From NCBI RefSeq assembly GCF_016103465.1, contig NZ_JAEEAP010000028.1, forward strand, positions 1 to 40,009: a DNA stretch of 40,009 nt, in the 5' to 3' direction. This stretch comes from Streptomyces sabulosicollis (GTDB taxonomy: Bacteria > Actinomycetota > Actinomycetes > Streptomycetales > Streptomycetaceae). Under the pieces are notes generated by a model. The model was not told where the DNA came from. It did no database searches and saw only the letters and a program-made list of their open reading frames with translations. Positions 13,701-23,246 of the stretch are shown one piece after another. Every line of letters begins with the position of its first letter. The first letter of the stretch is position 1. The position numbers and the translations under genes are program-made.

Positions 13701-16700
13701 GGACACCGCAACGATCCGCGCCTTCCTCGCCACGAGCCTGCCGGACCATATGGTCCCCTCGGCCGTGGTCGTCCTGGACCGGCTGCCGCTGGGGTCGAGC
13801 GGCAAGCTGGACCGGCGTGCGCTGCCCGCACCCGTCTGGACGGCCCGCGCCACCGGCCATGTGGAGCCGCGCACGGAGACCGAGAAGGCCCTCGCCGCCA
13901 TCTGGGCCGAGGTGCTCGGGGTGGAGCGGATCGGCGTGGAGGACAACTACTTCGCCCTCGGAGGCGACTCCATCCTCAGCATCCGGATCGTCTCCGCCGC
14001 CCGGCGGGCCGGTATCGAACTGACCCCGCGCCACCTCTTCGTCCACCAGACCGTGGCGGACCTGGCGGCGGCCGCGCGGGAGGCCCCGGCCACGGCGCCG
14101 GAGGCCGAGCGGGGTCCGGTGGTCGGGGAGGTGCCGCTGACCCCGGTCCAGCACTGGCTCTTCGAGCAACTCGGCGCCACGGCGGGGCACTTCACCCAGT
14201 CGGTCACGGCCGAGCTGACCGCGCCGGTGGACGAGAGCGCGCTGCGCACCGCCCTGTCCACGGTGCTGACCCACCATGACGCCCTGCGGCTGCGCTTCGA
14301 GCGGACCGACGACGGCGCCGTGCGCCAGTACAACGCCCCGCCGGACGCGGAGCCGGTGCTGGACATCCACGATCTGTCCGCCGTGGCACCGGAGCGGCGG
14401 GACGCGGCGATGCGGGAGACGGCGGGCCGGATCCGGTCCGGGTTCGACCTGGCCCGGGGGCCGCTGCTGCGTGCCGTGCTCTTCACCCGGGGCGAGGGGA
14501 TAGAGCCCGTCCTGCTGCTGACGGCCCACCACCTGGTGGTGGACGCCGTCTCCTGGCGCATCGTGCTGGAGGACCTGGACACCGCCTACCGGCAGATCAC
14601 CGCGGGCCGGACGCCGGAACCGGGCCCGAGGACCACGTCGTTCCGCACCTGGGCGCGGCGTCTGAACGAGCACACCGCCGCCGGGGGCTTCGACGCCGAG
14701 CGCGACCACTGGGCGGCCTCCCCCGGCGGCACCGATCTCCCCACGGACGGCGAGGGCCCCAACACCGCCGCCTCGGCGGAAGAGGTGACCGTCCGGCTCG
14801 ACGCCGAGGAGACCCGTCTGCTGCTGCAGGAGGTGCCGGGAGCGTACCGGACCCGGGTCAACGACGTGCTGCTGTGCGCCCTGGGACGGGTGCTGGCCCG
14901 CTGGACCGGCCGGGACACGGTGGCGGTGGCCCTGGAGGGGCACGGCCGGGAGGAGATCTTCGACGGGGTCGATCTGTCCCGTACGGTCGGCTGGTTCACC
15001 AGCATGTTCCCCGTCGCGCTGGAGACACCCGCCTCCTGGGGGCTGGAGCGGACGCTGAAGGCCGTCAAGGAGCGGCTGCGGGCGGTCCCCGGGAACGGCC
15101 TCGGTTACGGCGCGCTGCGCCATCTGTCCGGCGCGGCAGCCTCCGGCCTCCCCACCGACCCGAAGACCGGCCTCCCCGCCGCCCCGAAGATCAGCTTCAA
15201 CTACCTCGGGCAGCAGGACTGGGAGCCCCCGGCGGGCGGGCTGCTGCACGCCCTGACCGGTGGCCTGGAGGGCGATATGAGCCCGGAGGCGCCCCGGCCG
15301 CATCTGCTCGATGTGATCGGCCGGGTGGCGGACCGGCGGCTCGAACTCAGCTGGTCCTACTCCCGGTCGCTGCACCGACGCGCCACGGTGCGCCGGCTCG
15401 CCGAGGAGATGGCGGAGGAGCTGCGGGCGGTCGTCCGGCTGTGCACCCGCCCCGATGCGGGCGGGCGCACGCCGTCGGACTTCCCGCTGGCCGGTCTCGA
15501 CCAGGAGACCGTCGACCGGCTGGCGGGCGACGGCCGGGACGTGGCCGATATCCATCCGCTGACCCCGACCCAGTCCGGGCTGGTCTTCCATGCCCTGGCC
15601 CAGCGGGACCAAGGGCTCTATGTGGAGCAGGCGACGTTCGTCCTGGACGGGGTCGGTGACTCGGGGGTGCTGGCCGCCGCCTGGCAGCATGTCGTGGACC
15701 GCACCCCGGTGCTGCGCGGCCAGGTGGTGGTGCACGGGGTGCCCGAGCCCCTGATGGTCGTGCGCCGCACCGCGGCCGTACCGGTCGAGGAGCTCGACTG
15801 GAGCGACCTCACGGAGGACGAGCGCGCGGCCGAGCTGGCGCGGCTGCTGGACCGGGACCGCGCCCGCGGGATCGAGCTCACCACGGCCCCGCTGCTCCGC
15901 CTCACCCTGGTCCGGCTCACCCCCGGTGCGGTGCGGGTGCTGTGGACCTTCCACCATGTGCTGCTGGACGGATGGAGCGTCTTCCAGGTGCTCGGCGATG
16001 TCTTCGCCGCCCATGCCGCCCTGGCCGCCGGTGAGCGGCCGGGGCTGCCGGCCCGCAGGCCGTTCGCCGACTATGTGGCCTGGCTCGCCCGTCAGGACCG
16101 CACGCGCGCCGAGGCGCACTGGCGGCAGGCACTGGAGGGATTCACCGCTCCCACTCCCCTCCCCTATGACCGCAGGCCGACGCCGGAGATCGCCACCCGG
16201 TCCTCGCGCTGGCTTTCACACCGGCTCGGTGAGCGGGACACCGCCGCCCTCCAGGACTTCGCACGGCGGCACCGGCTCACGCTGAATACGATCGTGCAGG
16301 GCGTTTGGGCCCTACTCGTGTCCCGCTTGAGCGGTGAGTCGGACGTCTGCTTCGGGACGACGGTCTCCGGACGGCCGGCGGAGCTGCCCGGCGCGGACGA
16401 CATCACCGGCATCTTCATCAACACCCTCCCGGTGCGGTGCGCCGTGCAAGGCACCGCCGGTATCGCCGCCTGGCTGCGGGAGCTCCAGGCCGAGCAGGCG
16501 GACGCGCGCGGTTTCGGCCATGTGCCGCTGGCCCGGCTGCGGGGCTGGAGCGAACTGCCCGCCGGGATGGACCTCTTCGAGAGCCTGGTGGTGTTCGAGA
16601 ACTACCCCATCAACAGCTCCGCCGCGGCCGAGCACGGGCTGCGGGTGCGCGATCTGAACGCCCTGGAGTCCACCAACTACGCGCTCACCGTGGTGGTCTC

Positions 16701-18678
16701 GCCCGGATCCGAGCTGTCGGTGGAACTCGGCTACGACCCGCGGCTGTTCGAGGAGTCCACCGCCGGGGCGCTGGCCGACCGGCTCACCCATCTCCTCGGC
16801 GCGCTGGCCGCGGCCCCCGACGAGCTGCCGCTGGACCGGATCGACGTCCTCCCGGCCGCCGAGCGCCGCCGCCTCCTGGTGGACTGGAACGACACCGCCC
16901 GGCCGGTGCCCCGGGCGACCTGGGCCGAACTCGTCGAGGCGGCGGCGGACCGCGGACCCGGCGCCACGGCGGTGGACTCCCCCGGCCTCCGGCTGACCTA
17001 CGCGGAGCTGGACGGCTGGGCCAACCGCCTGGCCCATCGCCTCATCGGGCAGGGCGTGGGCCCCGGACGGATCGTCGCGCTGGTACTGCCCCGCTCGGTG
17101 GAGTCCGTCGTCGCCCGGCTCGCGGTGGCCAAGGCCGGGGGCGCCTATCTGCCCGTCGACCCCGACTACCCGGCCGAGCGCGTCGAGCTGATGCTCAAGG
17201 ACGCCGCCCCGCATCTGGTGATCGAGCGGACCGCCGAGGTCCGGGCCCCCGAAGGCCCGGCGCACCGCCCCACGGACGAGGACCGGCTCACCGCCGTCCA
17301 CCCGGACGACCCGGCGTATGTGATCTACACCTCCGGGTCCACCGGAACGCCCAAGGGAGTGGTCGTCACCCACCGCGGGATCGCCGGGTTCGCCGCCGCC
17401 GAGGCCGAGCACTTCCAGGTGCGGCCGGGCGACCGGGTGCTGCGGTTCTCCTCGCCCGGTTTCGACGCCTCCGTGCTGGAGCTGTGCATGGCGCTGCCGT
17501 CCGGGGCCACGCTGGTGGTGCCCGAGCCCGGGCCGCTGCTGGGCGGCCATCTCGCGGACGTCCTGCGGCGGCAGCGGATCAGCCACACCCTCATCCCGCC
17601 CGCCGCCCTCGCGACGCTGCCCGCGGGCACCGAGCGGGAGCTGCCCGATCTGCGGACGCTGATCGTGGGCGGGGACGCCTGCGGCGCGGAACTCGCCGCC
17701 CGCTGGGCGCCGCACCACCGCCTGATCAACGCGTACGGGCCGACGGAGACCACCGTGGTGGCCACCTGGTCCGAGCCGCTCGCCCCGGACGGCGCCCCGC
17801 CGCCGATCGGGCGGCCCCTCCCCAACACCCGGGTCCATCTGCTCGACGGGCGGCTGCGCCCGGTGCCGGTGGGAGTGGTCGGCGAGCTGTGGGTCAGCGG
17901 TCCGTCGCTCGCCCGCGGCTATCTGGGCCGCGCCGGGCTGACCGCCGCCCGCTTCGTCGCCGACCCGTTCGGGCCGCCCGGCTCCCGGATGTACCGCACC
18001 GGTGACCTCGCCCGCTACGACTCGGAGGGCCGTCTGCACCATCTGGGGCGCGTGGACCACCAGCTCAAGCTGCGCGGCCACCGCATCGAGGCCGGTGAGG
18101 TGGAGACCGCGCTGTGCGGCCACCCCGCCGTCGCGGAAGCGGTGGTGACGGTGCGCGAGGACGAGCCCGGGGTGCGCCGGCTGGTGGCCCACCTGGTCCT
18201 CGTTCCCGGGGCCGGTGCCCCGGCCGACACCGAGCTGCGCACCCATCTGGGCCGGACCCTCCCGGGCCCGATGGTCCCTTCGGCGTTCGCCGTGCTGGAC
18301 CGGCTGCCGCTCAACGAGAACGGCAAGACCGACCGCGCGGCGCTGCCCGCGCCCGGCCCCGCCGCCACGACCGCCGCCGCACCGGCCGGCCACATCGCCC
18401 CGCGCACCCCCACCGAGGAGGTCATCGCGGAGATCTGGTCGGAGGTGCTCGAGGTGTCGCCGGTCGGCGCGGAGGACGAGTTCTTCGCGCTGGGCGGTGA
18501 CTCGGTCCGCAGTCTGCTGATCGCCTCCCGCGCCAAGGAGGCGTTCGCCGTCGACCTGACCCCGCGGGACATTCTGACCGCGCGCACCGTCTCCGCCCTC
18601 GCCGACCTGGTCGAGGAGCACATCCTGCGCGAACTCGAGGACGCCGCCTCCGGCGGCAGCGACCACGACGACCGGTGA
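1..18678 (+). CDS. Giant nonribosomal peptide synthetase NRPS-1 (5' end not in window), modules 1-5
   Basis: Cytoplasmic megasynthetase that activates amino acids as adenylates, loads them on phosphopantetheinyl carrier (T) domains and condenses them. 6225 residues are visible. The frame is open at base 1 and the first ATG (112) lies inside the first adenylation domain, just after a typical C-to-A linker (AWNATDRAV, near 19-45), so 112 is not a start. Domain order: A1-T1-C2-A2-T2-E2-C3-A3-T3-E3-C4-A4-T4-E4-C5-A5-T5. Every C and E domain keeps its HHxxxD core, every T its GGDS serine and every A its motif-10 lysine, so all look active. The protein stops about 20 residues after T5 in an acidic tail ([16 protein letters not shown]) that may dock to NRPS-2. 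Whether a C domain or a start codon precedes A1 cannot be seen. Stop TGA is at 18676. Confidence 0.97.
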   Translation, partial: PHLPPQAWNATDRAVSRAPLGKLFAVRAERTPEAPALMADGREWSFGEVERWANRLAHHLIGQGVGPERVVALVLPRSAELVVAELAVAKAGGAYLPIDPAHPEERRAMMLADARPVAVLDDPARIRELGAGAGPDHAPGRGELLGPLFPEHPAYVIYTSGSTGVPKGVLVPHAGLGNFSAATAAHYRVRPGDRVLQFSSPSFDASVLELCSSLLAGAALVVPPEGPLLGAELASVLREKRVTHALIPPAALATVPPEELHDGLPDFRTLIVGAEACPADLVDLWAPGRRMVNSYGPTEATVVASWTDALAAGAGAPPIGRPLPGTRVFVVDEAARQVPVGVTGELCISGTGLARGYLDRPGLTAERFTACPFGPPGSRMYRTGDLVRWNAGGELEFLGRADHQVKIRGFRIELGEVEAALARHPRVGAAVVTVREDEPGQKRLVAYVVPSGGGTPPKAAEVRATAARVLPAHMVPSACVVLDAFPLTPHRKIDRQALPAPRSAPDGARRHIAPRTPTEAALARIWSEVLPVDTVGVEDDFLGLGGDSVLGVRLLTRVRAELGVELSLRDLLDARTVARLAGKLPAEAAGTPEAPIPPAPRDRPLPLSSAQRRLWFLDDLTSGGTEYNTGAGLRLDGPLDAAALRRALDRLAARHDALRTTFATVDGHGVQQVAAHGTVSLDRLDLGGHPARRRAEALDATLTAELNRPYDLRRGPLTRALLIRLADEEHILLLAQHHIVTDGWSVGLLVRELTALYAAEVSGTDAALPGPALQYPDFAVWERSRPATAGADADLEYWRDRLAGMQALELPTDRPRPPVRTTAGAVHRRELPAELVAGLARLGRERDTTQFTLLAAAVAVLFSRYSGQRDIAFGTVTAGRHRKELESVAGFFVNTLVLRAEVDGDSTVERFLDAMRETVLDAFGHDRLPFERVVEELAPRRDPSRNPLVQALVVQQGAMVPGREAGGVRITEHSLPRPAARFDLVLEFLPRDDGSLGLTVEFNSDLFDAATIERMAGHLHRLLTAMVADPGATLARLRMLADAEWHAMLDAWNGPQRPAVEATLPDLFAAQVARRPADTAVTRGDTSLSYDEVNRRANRLARLLIERGAGPERLVALALPRSAELVVVLLAVLKAGAGYLPVDPGYPAERIAFMLEDAAPSTVLTTAGAAGCLPAGAAPLVLDDPGVRARLDGLADGDITDAERLRPLVPAHPAYVIYTSGSTGRPKGVVVTHASVAGLAAWAAEELGRERLTDVVASTSLNFDVSVFEILCPLLAGGRVELVRDLLALTDPEARPGATGLLSGVPSVFSRLLGEDPPADWARTVVLAGEALPAQTVRDIREAMPSSRIANLYGPTEATVYATAWFCDGEAPPQAPPIGRPVAGARAYVLDPTLRLVPPGVTGELYLGGRGLARGYLRRPGLTAHRFPADPFGPPGSRMYRTGDLVRWNGEGQLEYVGRADDQVKIRGFRIELGEVETALLRHPDIAEAAAVARETDGHQRLVAYVVAAADAEPDPAGLRRFLRRSLPDYMVPASVVVLERMPLNPNGKLDRGQLPEPDWAGAAAPGYVAPRTATERALATVWARILRVERVGMEDNFFSLGGDSILSIQLVSQARQAGLAVTSRDVYRHQTIAALALHLDTTTAPAGPTGSGGDGTATGELPLTPIQHWLFTTDPERAGHFNQTISLVLAEDVDEDALRHALDALVDHHDALRSRFHRRDGGWYQRIEDAAAVRVPLRTTGADHLGRFDLAEGPLVRAVLDRDAGPRPVLHLTVHHAVVDGVSWRVILEDLDSAYRRAARDEGDGLPAKSSPLRRWALRLGAHAEEGGFADEEAYWTGLAGACDPSLPTDLNGADGADGADGLDGADGTDGADRVGGADGANTYASTRSVTVRLGPEETTALLQTLPEVYRTQVNDVLLSALARVLRRWTGRARVPVDVEGHGREELFADLDLSRTVGWFTTRFPVALDLPDGGWGEVLKSVKEQMRAVPRRGLGYGVRRHLLGGAGLPDGPTAGISFNYLGRFEAPGGGDGLFRGLHRELALDADPTSPRPHPLEVVGRVEGDDLEFTWFYSAKLHRRETVARLAEEFREALREIARHGSAPGAGGRTPSDFPLAALDQAAVDRLAGDGGTVEDIYPLTPTQAGMLFHALAQGERRAYFQQLTFVLDGVPDPAALAAAWQQVADRTQVLRARAVWEGVPEPVQVVERGVRIPVALLDWRHLSGPDARREELRRFLAGDRERGLDLAAAPLTRLALARLSETEVQVVWTFHHLILDGWSLFQVLSDVFHCHARARDGASGAAMAAGLPGRRPFGDYVAWLRERDGAQAEEHWRARLGDLTEPTPLPYDREPTETHRAESTEELRVALPAATTHRLQALARDEGLTLNTVVQGAWALLLARQSGREDVVFGTTVSGRPPELPGVETMTGLFITTVPTRLAVPAGSTLLSWLGVVQSGQTEDRRFDFVPLTRLRSWTGLPERVNLFDSIVVFENYPIGGDLAAAHGLSLRELNGVETTNYPLSLVVYPGEELALRLGYDPALFDQATARRMAEYLTALLTAMADTPDRAPAHLPMLTSARRHQVLREWNDTAVPLHGSTVAGLFAERVRCAPEAVALDGGEGPVSYRELDARANRLAHRLIGHGVGPERPVAVLMDRSVELVVALLAVVKAGGVYVPLDTRAPGDRLRRVLVEAGAEVLLTDRAWERWAADLSGAARTLLVEPGSGDDGPSWPPSVALSPDNALYLMFTSGSTGRPKGVAVRHRDVTALVADRAFADHDRVLVHSPQAFDASTYELWVPLLRGGRAVLAPAGDVDADTVRRAIAEHGVSCLWLTAGLFRLLAQEAPECLRGAREVWTGGEAVPPGAVRRVLAACPELTVVDGYGPTETTTFATRRPFRAGEELPRSLPIGRPLDNTRTYVLDGTLQPQPPGVPGELYIAGAGVARGYHGRPGATAERYPADPFGPSGSRMYRTGDIVAWTDDGELRFVGRADDQLKVRGFRIEPGEIEAALARHGAVAQAVVALSRVGDRTLLTGYAVPVDGAELPDAGELRSFLGGLLPDYMVPSAFVTLDALPLTRNGKVDRRRLPAPDPAAAGTAGYVAPRTDTERALAEIWGTLLGRERIGAEDNFFHLGGDSILSIQVASRARQAGLAFTPRELFRYPTIASLATVTTPTAAPAADTGPVTGEVPLTPIQHWFFGMRMARPGHFNQSVVVELQREPDLRALRAALDALLVHHDALRTRFEPGAGDSPRQYCPRPDPTSPAPLREHDLSGLGPAQCRAAEDAAMAEAQAGFDLARGPLLAARLFHRGEGQRPTLFLTAHHLVVDGVSWRVLLEDLDTAYRQALTGGRAGLGPRTTSVRDWSRKLTEHTAAGGFDAELPHWRAVTAECAAGLPVDGEGDNTVASMASVTVRLDRERTEALLRQVPEVYRTRVDDCLLAALGRVLGDWTGRRRVAVDLEGHGREEHLLDGVDLSRTVGWFTSLYPVVLDVPGGGWGETLKSVKEQLRAVPAQGIGYGALRHLSAASGLRGAAEPGISFNYLGQFDWSAADEDTALVRTVRDGLGGDAAPDTVRAHLLDVVGRVERRCLEITWYYGTGTHTEETVAGLARGMLRALEEIVGHCADPEAGGRTPSDFPLARLDQAAVDRIAADGRAVEDIYPLTPTQAGMLFHGLMDPASDAYVNQVQLTLTGVGDPRALATAWRQTVDANPILRTHLVWADTPEPLQVVTRRATLRIVHHDWTRRPAEWREAELDRMLAEDRAEGIDLATAPLMRLALIRLSAGEVRIVWTFHHVLLDGWSAAQVFDEVCERYAALTAGRAPVVPARQPFRAYLGWLGEQDTAEAERYWRTALAGFTSPTELPRDRPASEAHRTASSGSHRITLGAEESARLRTTAQRGGLTMNTVVQGAWALLLSRYSGADDLCFGTTVSGRPAALPGVESMVGVFINTIPTRVRVAGESGLLDWLRELQSAQSESRLFEFVSLAQLGSWSEVPGGVSLFDSIVVFENYPFDSEAIAAHGLGIRQERDVEPTNYALSVVVAPEERLSICLDYDPAAFDAPTIERLAGCLRNLLVEMAIDPERRLDQLPLIGEAETRGILDRFSGPVSAAPDAVLPALFEARAARTPDAVAVLGDGGRLTYRELNERANRLARLLIAAGAGPERFVALALPRTPELVVAVLAVLKSGAAYLPVDPAYPAERIAFLLGDIAPDTVVTTGEVADRIPDAAGGGRILLDDAELRERLARLPAHDIGDAERRSPLLPAHPAYAIHTSGSTGTPKGVVVTQESVAALAAWARQEFGTQGLSHVVASTSLNFDVSVFEILCPLLAGGAMEIVRDLLTLAERTEAWTASLISAVPSALGQVLGKGAVSVTAGTVVLAGEGLAARTVKEVRAAIPGCRVANIYGPTEATVYATAWTCDPTDPDRTPPIGAPVAATRAYALDTRMRPVPVGVPGELYLAGPGLARGYFGRPGLTAQRFTADPFGPAGGRMYRTGDLVRWDERGQLEYLGRTDDQVKVRGFRIELGEVEAALARHPGVAEAAAAVVDTGGHKRLAGYVVPVPGSPPVDTATIRAFLATSLPDHMVPSAVVVLDRLPLGSSGKLDRRALPAPVWTARATGHVEPRTETEKALAAIWAEVLGVERIGVEDNYFALGGDSILSIRIVSAARRAGIELTPRHLFVHQTVADLAAAAREAPATAPEAERGPVVGEVPLTPVQHWLFEQLGATAGHFTQSVTAELTAPVDESALRTALSTVLTHHDALRLRFERTDDGAVRQYNAPPDAEPVLDIHDLSAVAPERRDAAMRETAGRIRSGFDLARGPLLRAVLFTRGEGIEPVLLLTAHHLVVDAVSWRIVLEDLDTAYRQITAGRTPEPGPRTTSFRTWARRLNEHTAAGGFDAERDHWAASPGGTDLPTDGEGPNTAASAEEVTVRLDAEETRLLLQEVPGAYRTRVNDVLLCALGRVLARWTGRDTVAVALEGHGREEIFDGVDLSRTVGWFTSMFPVALETPASWGLERTLKAVKERLRAVPGNGLGYGALRHLSGAAASGLPTDPKTGLPAAPKISFNYLGQQDWEPPAGGLLHALTGGLEGDMSPEAPRPHLLDVIGRVADRRLELSWSYSRSLHRRATVRRLAEEMAEELRAVVRLCTRPDAGGRTPSDFPLAGLDQETVDRLAGDGRDVADIHPLTPTQSGLVFHALAQRDQGLYVEQATFVLDGVGDSGVLAAAWQHVVDRTPVLRGQVVVHGVPEPLMVVRRTAAVPVEELDWSDLTEDERAAELARLLDRDRARGIELTTAPLLRLTLVRLTPGAVRVLWTFHHVLLDGWSVFQVLGDVFAAHAALAAGERPGLPARRPFADYVAWLARQDRTRAEAHWRQALEGFTAPTPLPYDRRPTPEIATRSSRWLSHRLGERDTAALQDFARRHRLTLNTIVQGVWALLVSRLSGESDVCFGTTVSGRPAELPGADDITGIFINTLPVRCAVQGTAGIAAWLRELQAEQADARGFGHVPLARLRGWSELPAGMDLFESLVVFENYPINSSAAAEHGLRVRDLNALESTNYALTVVVSPGSELSVELGYDPRLFEESTAGALADRLTHLLGALAAAPDELPLDRIDVLPAAERRRLLVDWNDTARPVPRATWAELVEAAADRGPGATAVDSPGLRLTYAELDGWANRLAHRLIGQGVGPGRIVALVLPRSVESVVARLAVAKAGGAYLPVDPDYPAERVELMLKDAAPHLVIERTAEVRAPEGPAHRPTDEDRLTAVHPDDPAYVIYTSGSTGTPKGVVVTHRGIAGFAAAEAEHFQVRPGDRVLRFSSPGFDASVLELCMALPSGATLVVPEPGPLLGGHLADVLRRQRISHTLIPPAALATLPAGTERELPDLRTLIVGGDACGAELAARWAPHHRLINAYGPTETTVVATWSEPLAPDGAPPPIGRPLPNTRVHLLDGRLRPVPVGVVGELWVSGPSLARGYLGRAGLTAARFVADPFGPPGSRMYRTGDLARYDSEGRLHHLGRVDHQLKLRGHRIEAGEVETALCGHPAVAEAVVTVREDEPGVRRLVAHLVLVPGAGAPADTELRTHLGRTLPGPMVPSAFAVLDRLPLNENGKTDRAALPAPGPAATTAAAPAGHIAPRTPTEEVIAEIWSEVLEVSPVGAEDEFFALGGDSVRSLLIASRAKEAFAVDLTPRDILTARTVSALADLVEEHILRELEDAASGGSDHDDR
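1786..6318 (+). other. NRPS module 2: C2-A2-T2-E2 (code DVFSVALVYK)
   Basis: C2 (about 1804-3120) opens with [14 protein letters not shown], the L-accepting (LCL) signature, and has HHIVTDG at 2209-2229. A2 (about 3190-4680) gives D-V-F-S-V-A-L-V-Y-K; the motif-10 Lys is at 4645. The bulky lining (F, V, L, Y) suggests a small substrate such as Ala, which is inference only. T2 (about 4699-4920) carries Ser at 4813. E2 (about 4978-6318) starts [11 protein letters not shown] and has [10 protein letters not shown] (5326), EGHGRE, RTVGWFT and FNYLGR. It converts the bound residue to D. It also holds an unusual Gly-Ala-Asp repeat insert (5560-5649). Confidence 0.93.
5560..5649 (+). repeat. In-frame 9-bp tandem repeat (ten units) encoding Gly-Ala-Asp triplets in E2
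   Basis: Ten consecutive 9-base units close to GGGGCGGAC encode [30 protein letters not shown]. They sit between LPTD and NTYAS. In E3 and E4 the corresponding gap is only two to four residues. The insert adds about 25-30 acidic, flexible residues without breaking the frame, probably a surface loop grown by replication slippage. Confidence 0.9.
6319..10884 (+). other. NRPS module 3: C3-A3-T3-E3 (code DAYWWGGTFK, Val-like)
   Basis: C3 (about 6394-7755) begins [17 protein letters not shown], the D-accepting (DCL) signature expected after E2; HHLILDG is at 6814-6834. It contains the only TTA codon found (6571). A3 (about 7798-9260) reads D-A-Y-W-W-G-G-T-F-K, of the xGGTF valine class, with branched aliphatics such as Ile as alternatives; Lys at 9238. 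T3 (about 9292-9510) has Ser at 9406. E3 (about 9550-10884) has [10 protein letters not shown] (9964), EGHGRE, RTVGWFT and FNYLGQ. Predicted output: D-Val or similar. Confidence 0.93.
6571..6573 (+). promoter_or_regulatory. In-frame TTA leucine codon in NRPS-1 (C3 domain)
   Basis: The codon is the Leu of the stretch [12 protein letters not shown] is very rare in Streptomyces and needs the bldA tRNA, which matures late in development. It is the only in-frame TTA I found by reading the three genes. It may make full-length NRPS-1 bldA-dependent. Confidence 0.75.
10885..15459 (+). other. NRPS module 4: C4-A4-T4-E4 (code DVFSVAIVYK)
   Basis: C4 (about 10960-12300) is DCL type ([17 protein letters not shown]) with HHVLLDG at 11377-11397. 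The C-A linker lacks the usual WND/WNT motif. A4 (about 12343-13830) reads D-V-F-S-V-A-I-V-Y-K, nearly the same as A2, so the same or a similar (small?) residue is expected. Its A3 core is HTSGSTG instead of YTSGSTG. Lys is at 13804. T4 (about 13855-14080) has Ser at 13969. E4 (about 14119-15459) has [10 protein letters not shown] (14527), where Gly is replaced by Ala. This agrees with the E-domain consensus HHxxxDxxSW, so it is probably active. Confidence 0.93.
15460..18678 (+). other. NRPS module 5: C5-A5-T5 (code DALLIGAVVK), end of NRPS-1
   Basis: C5 (about 15535-16870) sits after E4 and is DCL-like, but its first motif diverges: [17 protein letters not shown] rather than [20 protein letters not shown] is intact at 15952-15972. 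A5 (about 16921-18345) reads D-A-L-L-I-G-A-V-V-K, close to A1 and A10; Lys at 18325. T5 (about 18388-18620) has Ser at 18502 in LGGDSV. No E domain follows, so an L-residue is passed to NRPS-2, whose first C domain is indeed LCL type. Confidence 0.92.
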
Positions 18679-18685
18679 GGAAGGA
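18678..18685 (+). promoter_or_regulatory. Ribosome binding site that decides the NRPS-2 start
   Basis: AGGAAGGA lies 4 bases upstream of ATG at 18690, with the AGGA core 8 bases away. An in-frame GTG at 18675 overlaps the NRPS-1 stop (GTGA), but the purine-rich site lies downstream of that GTG, so ATG 18690 is preferred. Only 11 bases separate the two genes, so co-transcription is expected. Confidence 0.7.
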
Positions 18686-18689
18686 CGAC

Positions 18690-21600
18690 ATGACGTCTTC
18701 GAGGAAGGACCGTGCTTCCGCCCTGCCCGAGGAGTTGCGGGAGGCGCTGCGCCGCCGCCTCGCGGGCAAGGCCGGGCGCACCGACGCCATCCCCCGCGCG
18801 GACCGTGCGCGGCCGCTGCCGCTGTCCTTCGCCCAGGAGCGGCTGTGGTTCCTGCACACCCTCCAGCCGGAGGAGGCCGGGTACAACAGCGCGCTGGCGC
18901 TGCGGCTGACCGGCGCCCTGGACGTGGCGGCGCTCTCCCGGGCGCTGGACGCCCTGGTGGAGCGCCACGAGGCGCTGCGGACCGCGTTCGACCACCGGGA
19001 CGGGCGGCCCGTCCAGGTGGTGTGCCCGGCCGCGCCCGTCCCGCTCCCGGTGGCCGACCTCACCGGCGCGGACGGGGGCGCCGAGGCGCTGGACCGGCTG
19101 CTGCTGGCCGAGTACGCCCGGCCGTTCGACCTGCGGACCGGTCCGGCGCTGCGGGCGCTGCTGATCCGGCTGGCCGGGGACGAGCACGTGCTGCTGCTCA
19201 CGGCCCATCACATCGTCACCGACGGCTGGTCGATGGGGGTGCTGGAGGGCGAGCTGTGCGCGCTGTACGACGCGGAGCCCGGCGCGGACCCGCTGCCCCC
19301 GGTGCCGGTGCAGTACCCGGACTTCGCCGTGTGGCAGCGGGAGCGGCTCTCGGGGGCCGCCCTGGACCGCCAGCTCGACCACTGGAAGGAGCGGCTGGAC
19401 GGCGTCGTCCCCCTGGAGCTGCCCACCGACCGGCCCCGGCCCGCGGCGCCCACCTCGGCGGGCGCGATCCACGAGTTCACCGTGGACCGCGCCACCGCGG
19501 ACCGGCTGCGGGCGCTCGCGGCGCACGAGCGGACCACGCTGTGCACGGCGCTGGTGGCGGCCTGCCAGGCGCTGTTCGCCCGCTGGTCGGGGCAGGACGA
19601 CATCGCCATCGGCACCGTCACCTCCGGCCGTGGCCGCACCGAACTCGAGCGCGCCGTCGGCTTCTTCGTCAACACGGTGGTGCTGCGTTCCGCGGTGGAC
19701 ACGGCCCGTTCCTACCGCGCGCTGCTGGCCGACACCGGGGCCACGGTGCTGGACGCCTTCGCCCATGACGAGGCGCCGTACCAGCGGCTGGTGGAGGCCG
19801 TGGGGGCGCGCCGGGAGGCGGGCCGCAATCCGCTGTTCGATGTGATGGTGCTGCTGCACAGCGCCCCGAGGAGCGCGCCCCGGCTGTCCGGCCTGGCCGT
19901 TACGGGTGTGGCGGTGCCCCGGCGGTCGGCCACCTTCGACCTCAGCGTCGAGTTCGTCGAGGACGGGGAGGAGCTGCGGGGGCTGCTGGAGTACAGCACC
20001 GAGCTGTTCGATACGGCGACCGCCGAGCGGATGGCGGGGCACCTGCTGGTGCTGCTCGACGGGGTGGCCGCCGAACCGGACCGGCCGGTGCGCGAGCTGC
20101 CCCTGCTCACGGACGGGGAGCGGCGGCGGATGACGGCCGTCGGGCACGGCCCGGCGCTCGCGGTCGAACCGGCCACGTTCCCCGCGGTGTTCGAGGCGGC
20201 GGCGGCCCGCACCCCGGGGGCCACGGCGCTGGTGGCCTCCGACGCCACCTACGACTTCGCGGGGCTGAACGCGGCCGCCAACCGGCTGGCGCACCATCTG
20301 ATCGCCCAGGGCGTCGGCCCGGAGCGCGTCGTCGGGGTGAGGCTGCCCCGCACCTCCGACATGATCGTGGCGATCCTGGGGGTGCTCAAGGCGGGCGGGG
20401 CCTATCTGCCGCTCGATCCCGAACTCCCCGCCGGGCGCGTCGCGTTCCTCCTCGCCGACGCCGGGCCCGCGCTGGTGCTCGACGAAGCCGCCCTGCGCGC
20501 CGTCCCCGCCGCGCTGCCGGTGGCGAATCCCACGGACGCGGACCGGACCGCCGCGCTGGACCCCCGCAGCGCCGCCTACGTCCTGTACACCTCCGGCTCC
20601 ACCGGCCGCCCCAAGGGGGTGGCCGTGGAGCACCGGTCGCTGGTCAATCTGCTGGTCGGCCACCGCGAGGGCTTTGTGGCCGAGGCGGGCGGGGGGCCGC
20701 TGCGCGCGGCGCTGACCGCGTCGTTCTCCTTCGACACCTCGCTGGAGGGGCTGCTGCTGCTGGCCGACGGCCATGAGCTGCACCTCATCGACGAGGCCAC
20801 CCGGCTCGACCCGGCCGCGCTCGTGGCGCGCGTCGCCGAGCACCGTATCGACTTCCTCGACCTCACCCCCTCGTATCTGCGGCAACTCCTCCCGGCCGGG
20901 CTGCTGGACCACCCCCGGCACCGGCCGCGGGCGCTGATGCTGGGCGGCGAGGCCATCGGTTCGTCGCTGTGGCGGCGGCTGGCGGACACGCCGGGGGTGA
21001 CCGCGTACAACTTCTACGGTCCGACCGAGTGCACCATCGACGCGCTGGCCGCCAGGATCGGCGGCGCGGGGCGCCCAGTGGTGGGCCGCCCGCTGGGCAA
21101 TCTGCGCGCCCATGTGCTCGACTCGCGGCTCCAGCCCGTGCCGGTGGGGGTGGCGGGTGAGCTGTATCTGGCGGGTGAGCAGGTGGCCCGGGGCTACCGG
21201 GGCCGTCCGGGGCTGACCGCGTCCCGCTTCGTGGCCGATCCGTACGGGCCCGCCGGGAGCCGGCTGTACCGCACCGGGGACCTGGCCCGCTGGACCGCCG
21301 ACGGGGAGCTGGACTACCTCGGCCGGGCCGATGACCAGGTGAAGATCCGGGGCCACCGGATCGAACCCGGCGAGGTGGAGGCGGCGTTGCTCGATCTGCC
21401 GGCCGTCGCGGAGGCGGCCGTCGTCGCGGTGACCGACGACCGCGGCCACGCCCGGCTGGCCGCCTACTACGTGCCCGCCCCCGGCGGCGAGCCGCCCGCC
21501 TCCGGGGAGCTGCGCGCCGCCCTCGGGCGGACCCTGCCCGGCCATATGGTCCCCGGTGCCTTCGTCGCCCTCGACACCATGCCGCTGGGCACCAGCGGCA

Positions 21601-23246
21601 AGCTGGACCGCCGGGCGCTGCCCGCCCCACGGCTCGACGCGGACCGGCCGGAGCGGGACACCACCGCGCCACGCACCGGGGCGGAGCGAGAGCTGGCGCG
21701 GATCTGGGCCGAGGTGCTGGGCGCCCGGAGGGTGGGGGTGAACGACAACTTCTTCGAGCTGGGCGGCGATTCGATCCTCAGCATCCAGATCGTCTCCCGC
21801 GCCCGCCAGGCCGGACTCGCGCTCACCTCGCGGGATGTCTTCCAGCACCAGACCATCGCCGAGCTGGCCGCCGCCGTGGCATCGCGCGGCGCGCCCGAAG
21901 CCGCCGGGGACGAGCGGGCGGAGGTGGCGGGTCCGGCGCCGCTCACCCCGATCCAGCACTGGTTCTTCGCCACCCACGGCCCGCTGCGCCACTTCACCAT
22001 GTCGATGGTCCTCGATCTGCCGCCGGACCTGGACGAGGGCGCGCTGGAGGCCGCGCTGGACGCCGTGGTCGCGCACCACCCGGCCCTGCGCACCCGGTTC
22101 GTCCAGGGCGACGACGGCGGGTGGTGGCAGCTCGCGGACGGCGCGCCCGGCGGGCCGGTGCTGCGCCGCCACGACCTGTCCGGGCCCGGCGGCGAGGAGA
22201 CGGCGGCGGCCGAGGCGGCCGCGGAGGCCGCCCGCGCCGAACTCGACCTGGCCACGGGCGCGTTGCTGCGCGGCGCGCTGCTGCTGCGCGGGGCGGGGGC
22301 CCGGCCGCGGCTGTTCCTCACCGCCCATCACCTGGCCGTGGACAGCGTCTCGTGGCGCATTCTGCTGGGCGATCTGGAGAGCGCCTACCGGCAGGCCGCC
22401 GCTGGGGAGCCGGTGTGCCTGGAGCCCGCGTCCACCCCCTTCACCACCTGGGCCCATCGGCTGGGCGAGCGGGTGCGGGAGGGCGAGCTGGACGGCGATC
22501 TGCCGTACTGGGAGGGCGTACGGCGGGCGGGCGGCGCGGACCTTCCGGTGGACCGTCCCGGCACGGCCACCGCCGGGTCCACCCGCACCGTGCGCGTGAC
22601 GCTCGACCGGGAGGCCACCGACGGGCTGCTGCGCCGGGTGCCCGGGGTGTACCGGACGCGGATCAACGATGTGCTCCTCAGCGCGCTGGTGCGGGTGCTC
22701 GCCGGGTGGACGGGCGAGGACCGGGTGGTGGTGGCCATGGAGGGCCACGGCCGCGAGGAGCTGGACACGGCCGTCGACCTGTCCCGGACCGTGGGCTGGT
22801 TCACCACGCAGTACCCGGTGGCGCTGACGCTGCCCGGGGACGGCTGGGGCGCGGTGCTGAAGTCGGTGAAGGAGCAGCTGCGCGCCGTGCCGCGCCGGGG
22901 GCTGAGCCATGAGGCGCTGGCGTATCTGAGCGCCCCGGGCTCCCCCGCGCGGGCGCTCGCCGCCGCGCCGCCGCCGGGCATCTGCTTCAACTACCACGGC
23001 CAGTGGGACTCGGGCGGGGACGGCGCCGCGTTCACGCTCACCGGGGAGAGCCTGGGGCGGGAGCTGGCCGCCGATGAGCCGTCGGTGTACCCGCTCGATG
23101 TGTCCGCCGTGGTGGCGGACGGCGAGCTGGAGCTGACCTGGCTGTACTCCGACCGGGTCCATGACGTGGCCACGGTGCGGGGGCTCGCGGACGGGATGCT
23201 CACGGCGCTGCGGGAGATCGTGGCGCACTGCGACGGACCGGACGCG
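18690..23246 (+). other. NRPS module 6: C6-A6-T6-E6 (code DTEDMGFIDK, basic residue likely)
   Basis: C6 (about 18801-20130) is LCL type ([14 protein letters not shown]) with HHIVTDG at 19206-19226. A6 (about 20178-21630) reads D-T-E-D-M-G-F-I-D-K. Acidic residues at pocket positions 239, 278 and 331 suggest a cationic substrate (Lys, Orn, Arg or a derivative). Lys is at 21600. T6 (about 21669-21880) has Ser at 21771. E6 (about 21930-23246) has [10 protein letters not shown] (22326), EGHGRE, RTVGWFT and FNYHGQW. The Ser in place of Gly in the core is allowed in E domains. Predicted output: a D-basic residue. Confidence 0.92.

Noticed and set aside
18675-18677. GTG at 18675 as the NRPS-2 start
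   Set aside because: It adds only five residues and has no clear ribosome binding site upstream, whereas ATG 18690 has AGGAAGGA at suitable spacing. It remains possible.
14527-22346. Possible inactivation of E4 (HHLVVDA) and E6 (HHLAVDS)
   Set aside because: The E-domain consensus is HHxxxDxxSW; the final Gly of the C-domain motif is not required. SW, EGHGRE, RTVGWFT and FNY motifs are all intact, and the following C domains are DCL type.
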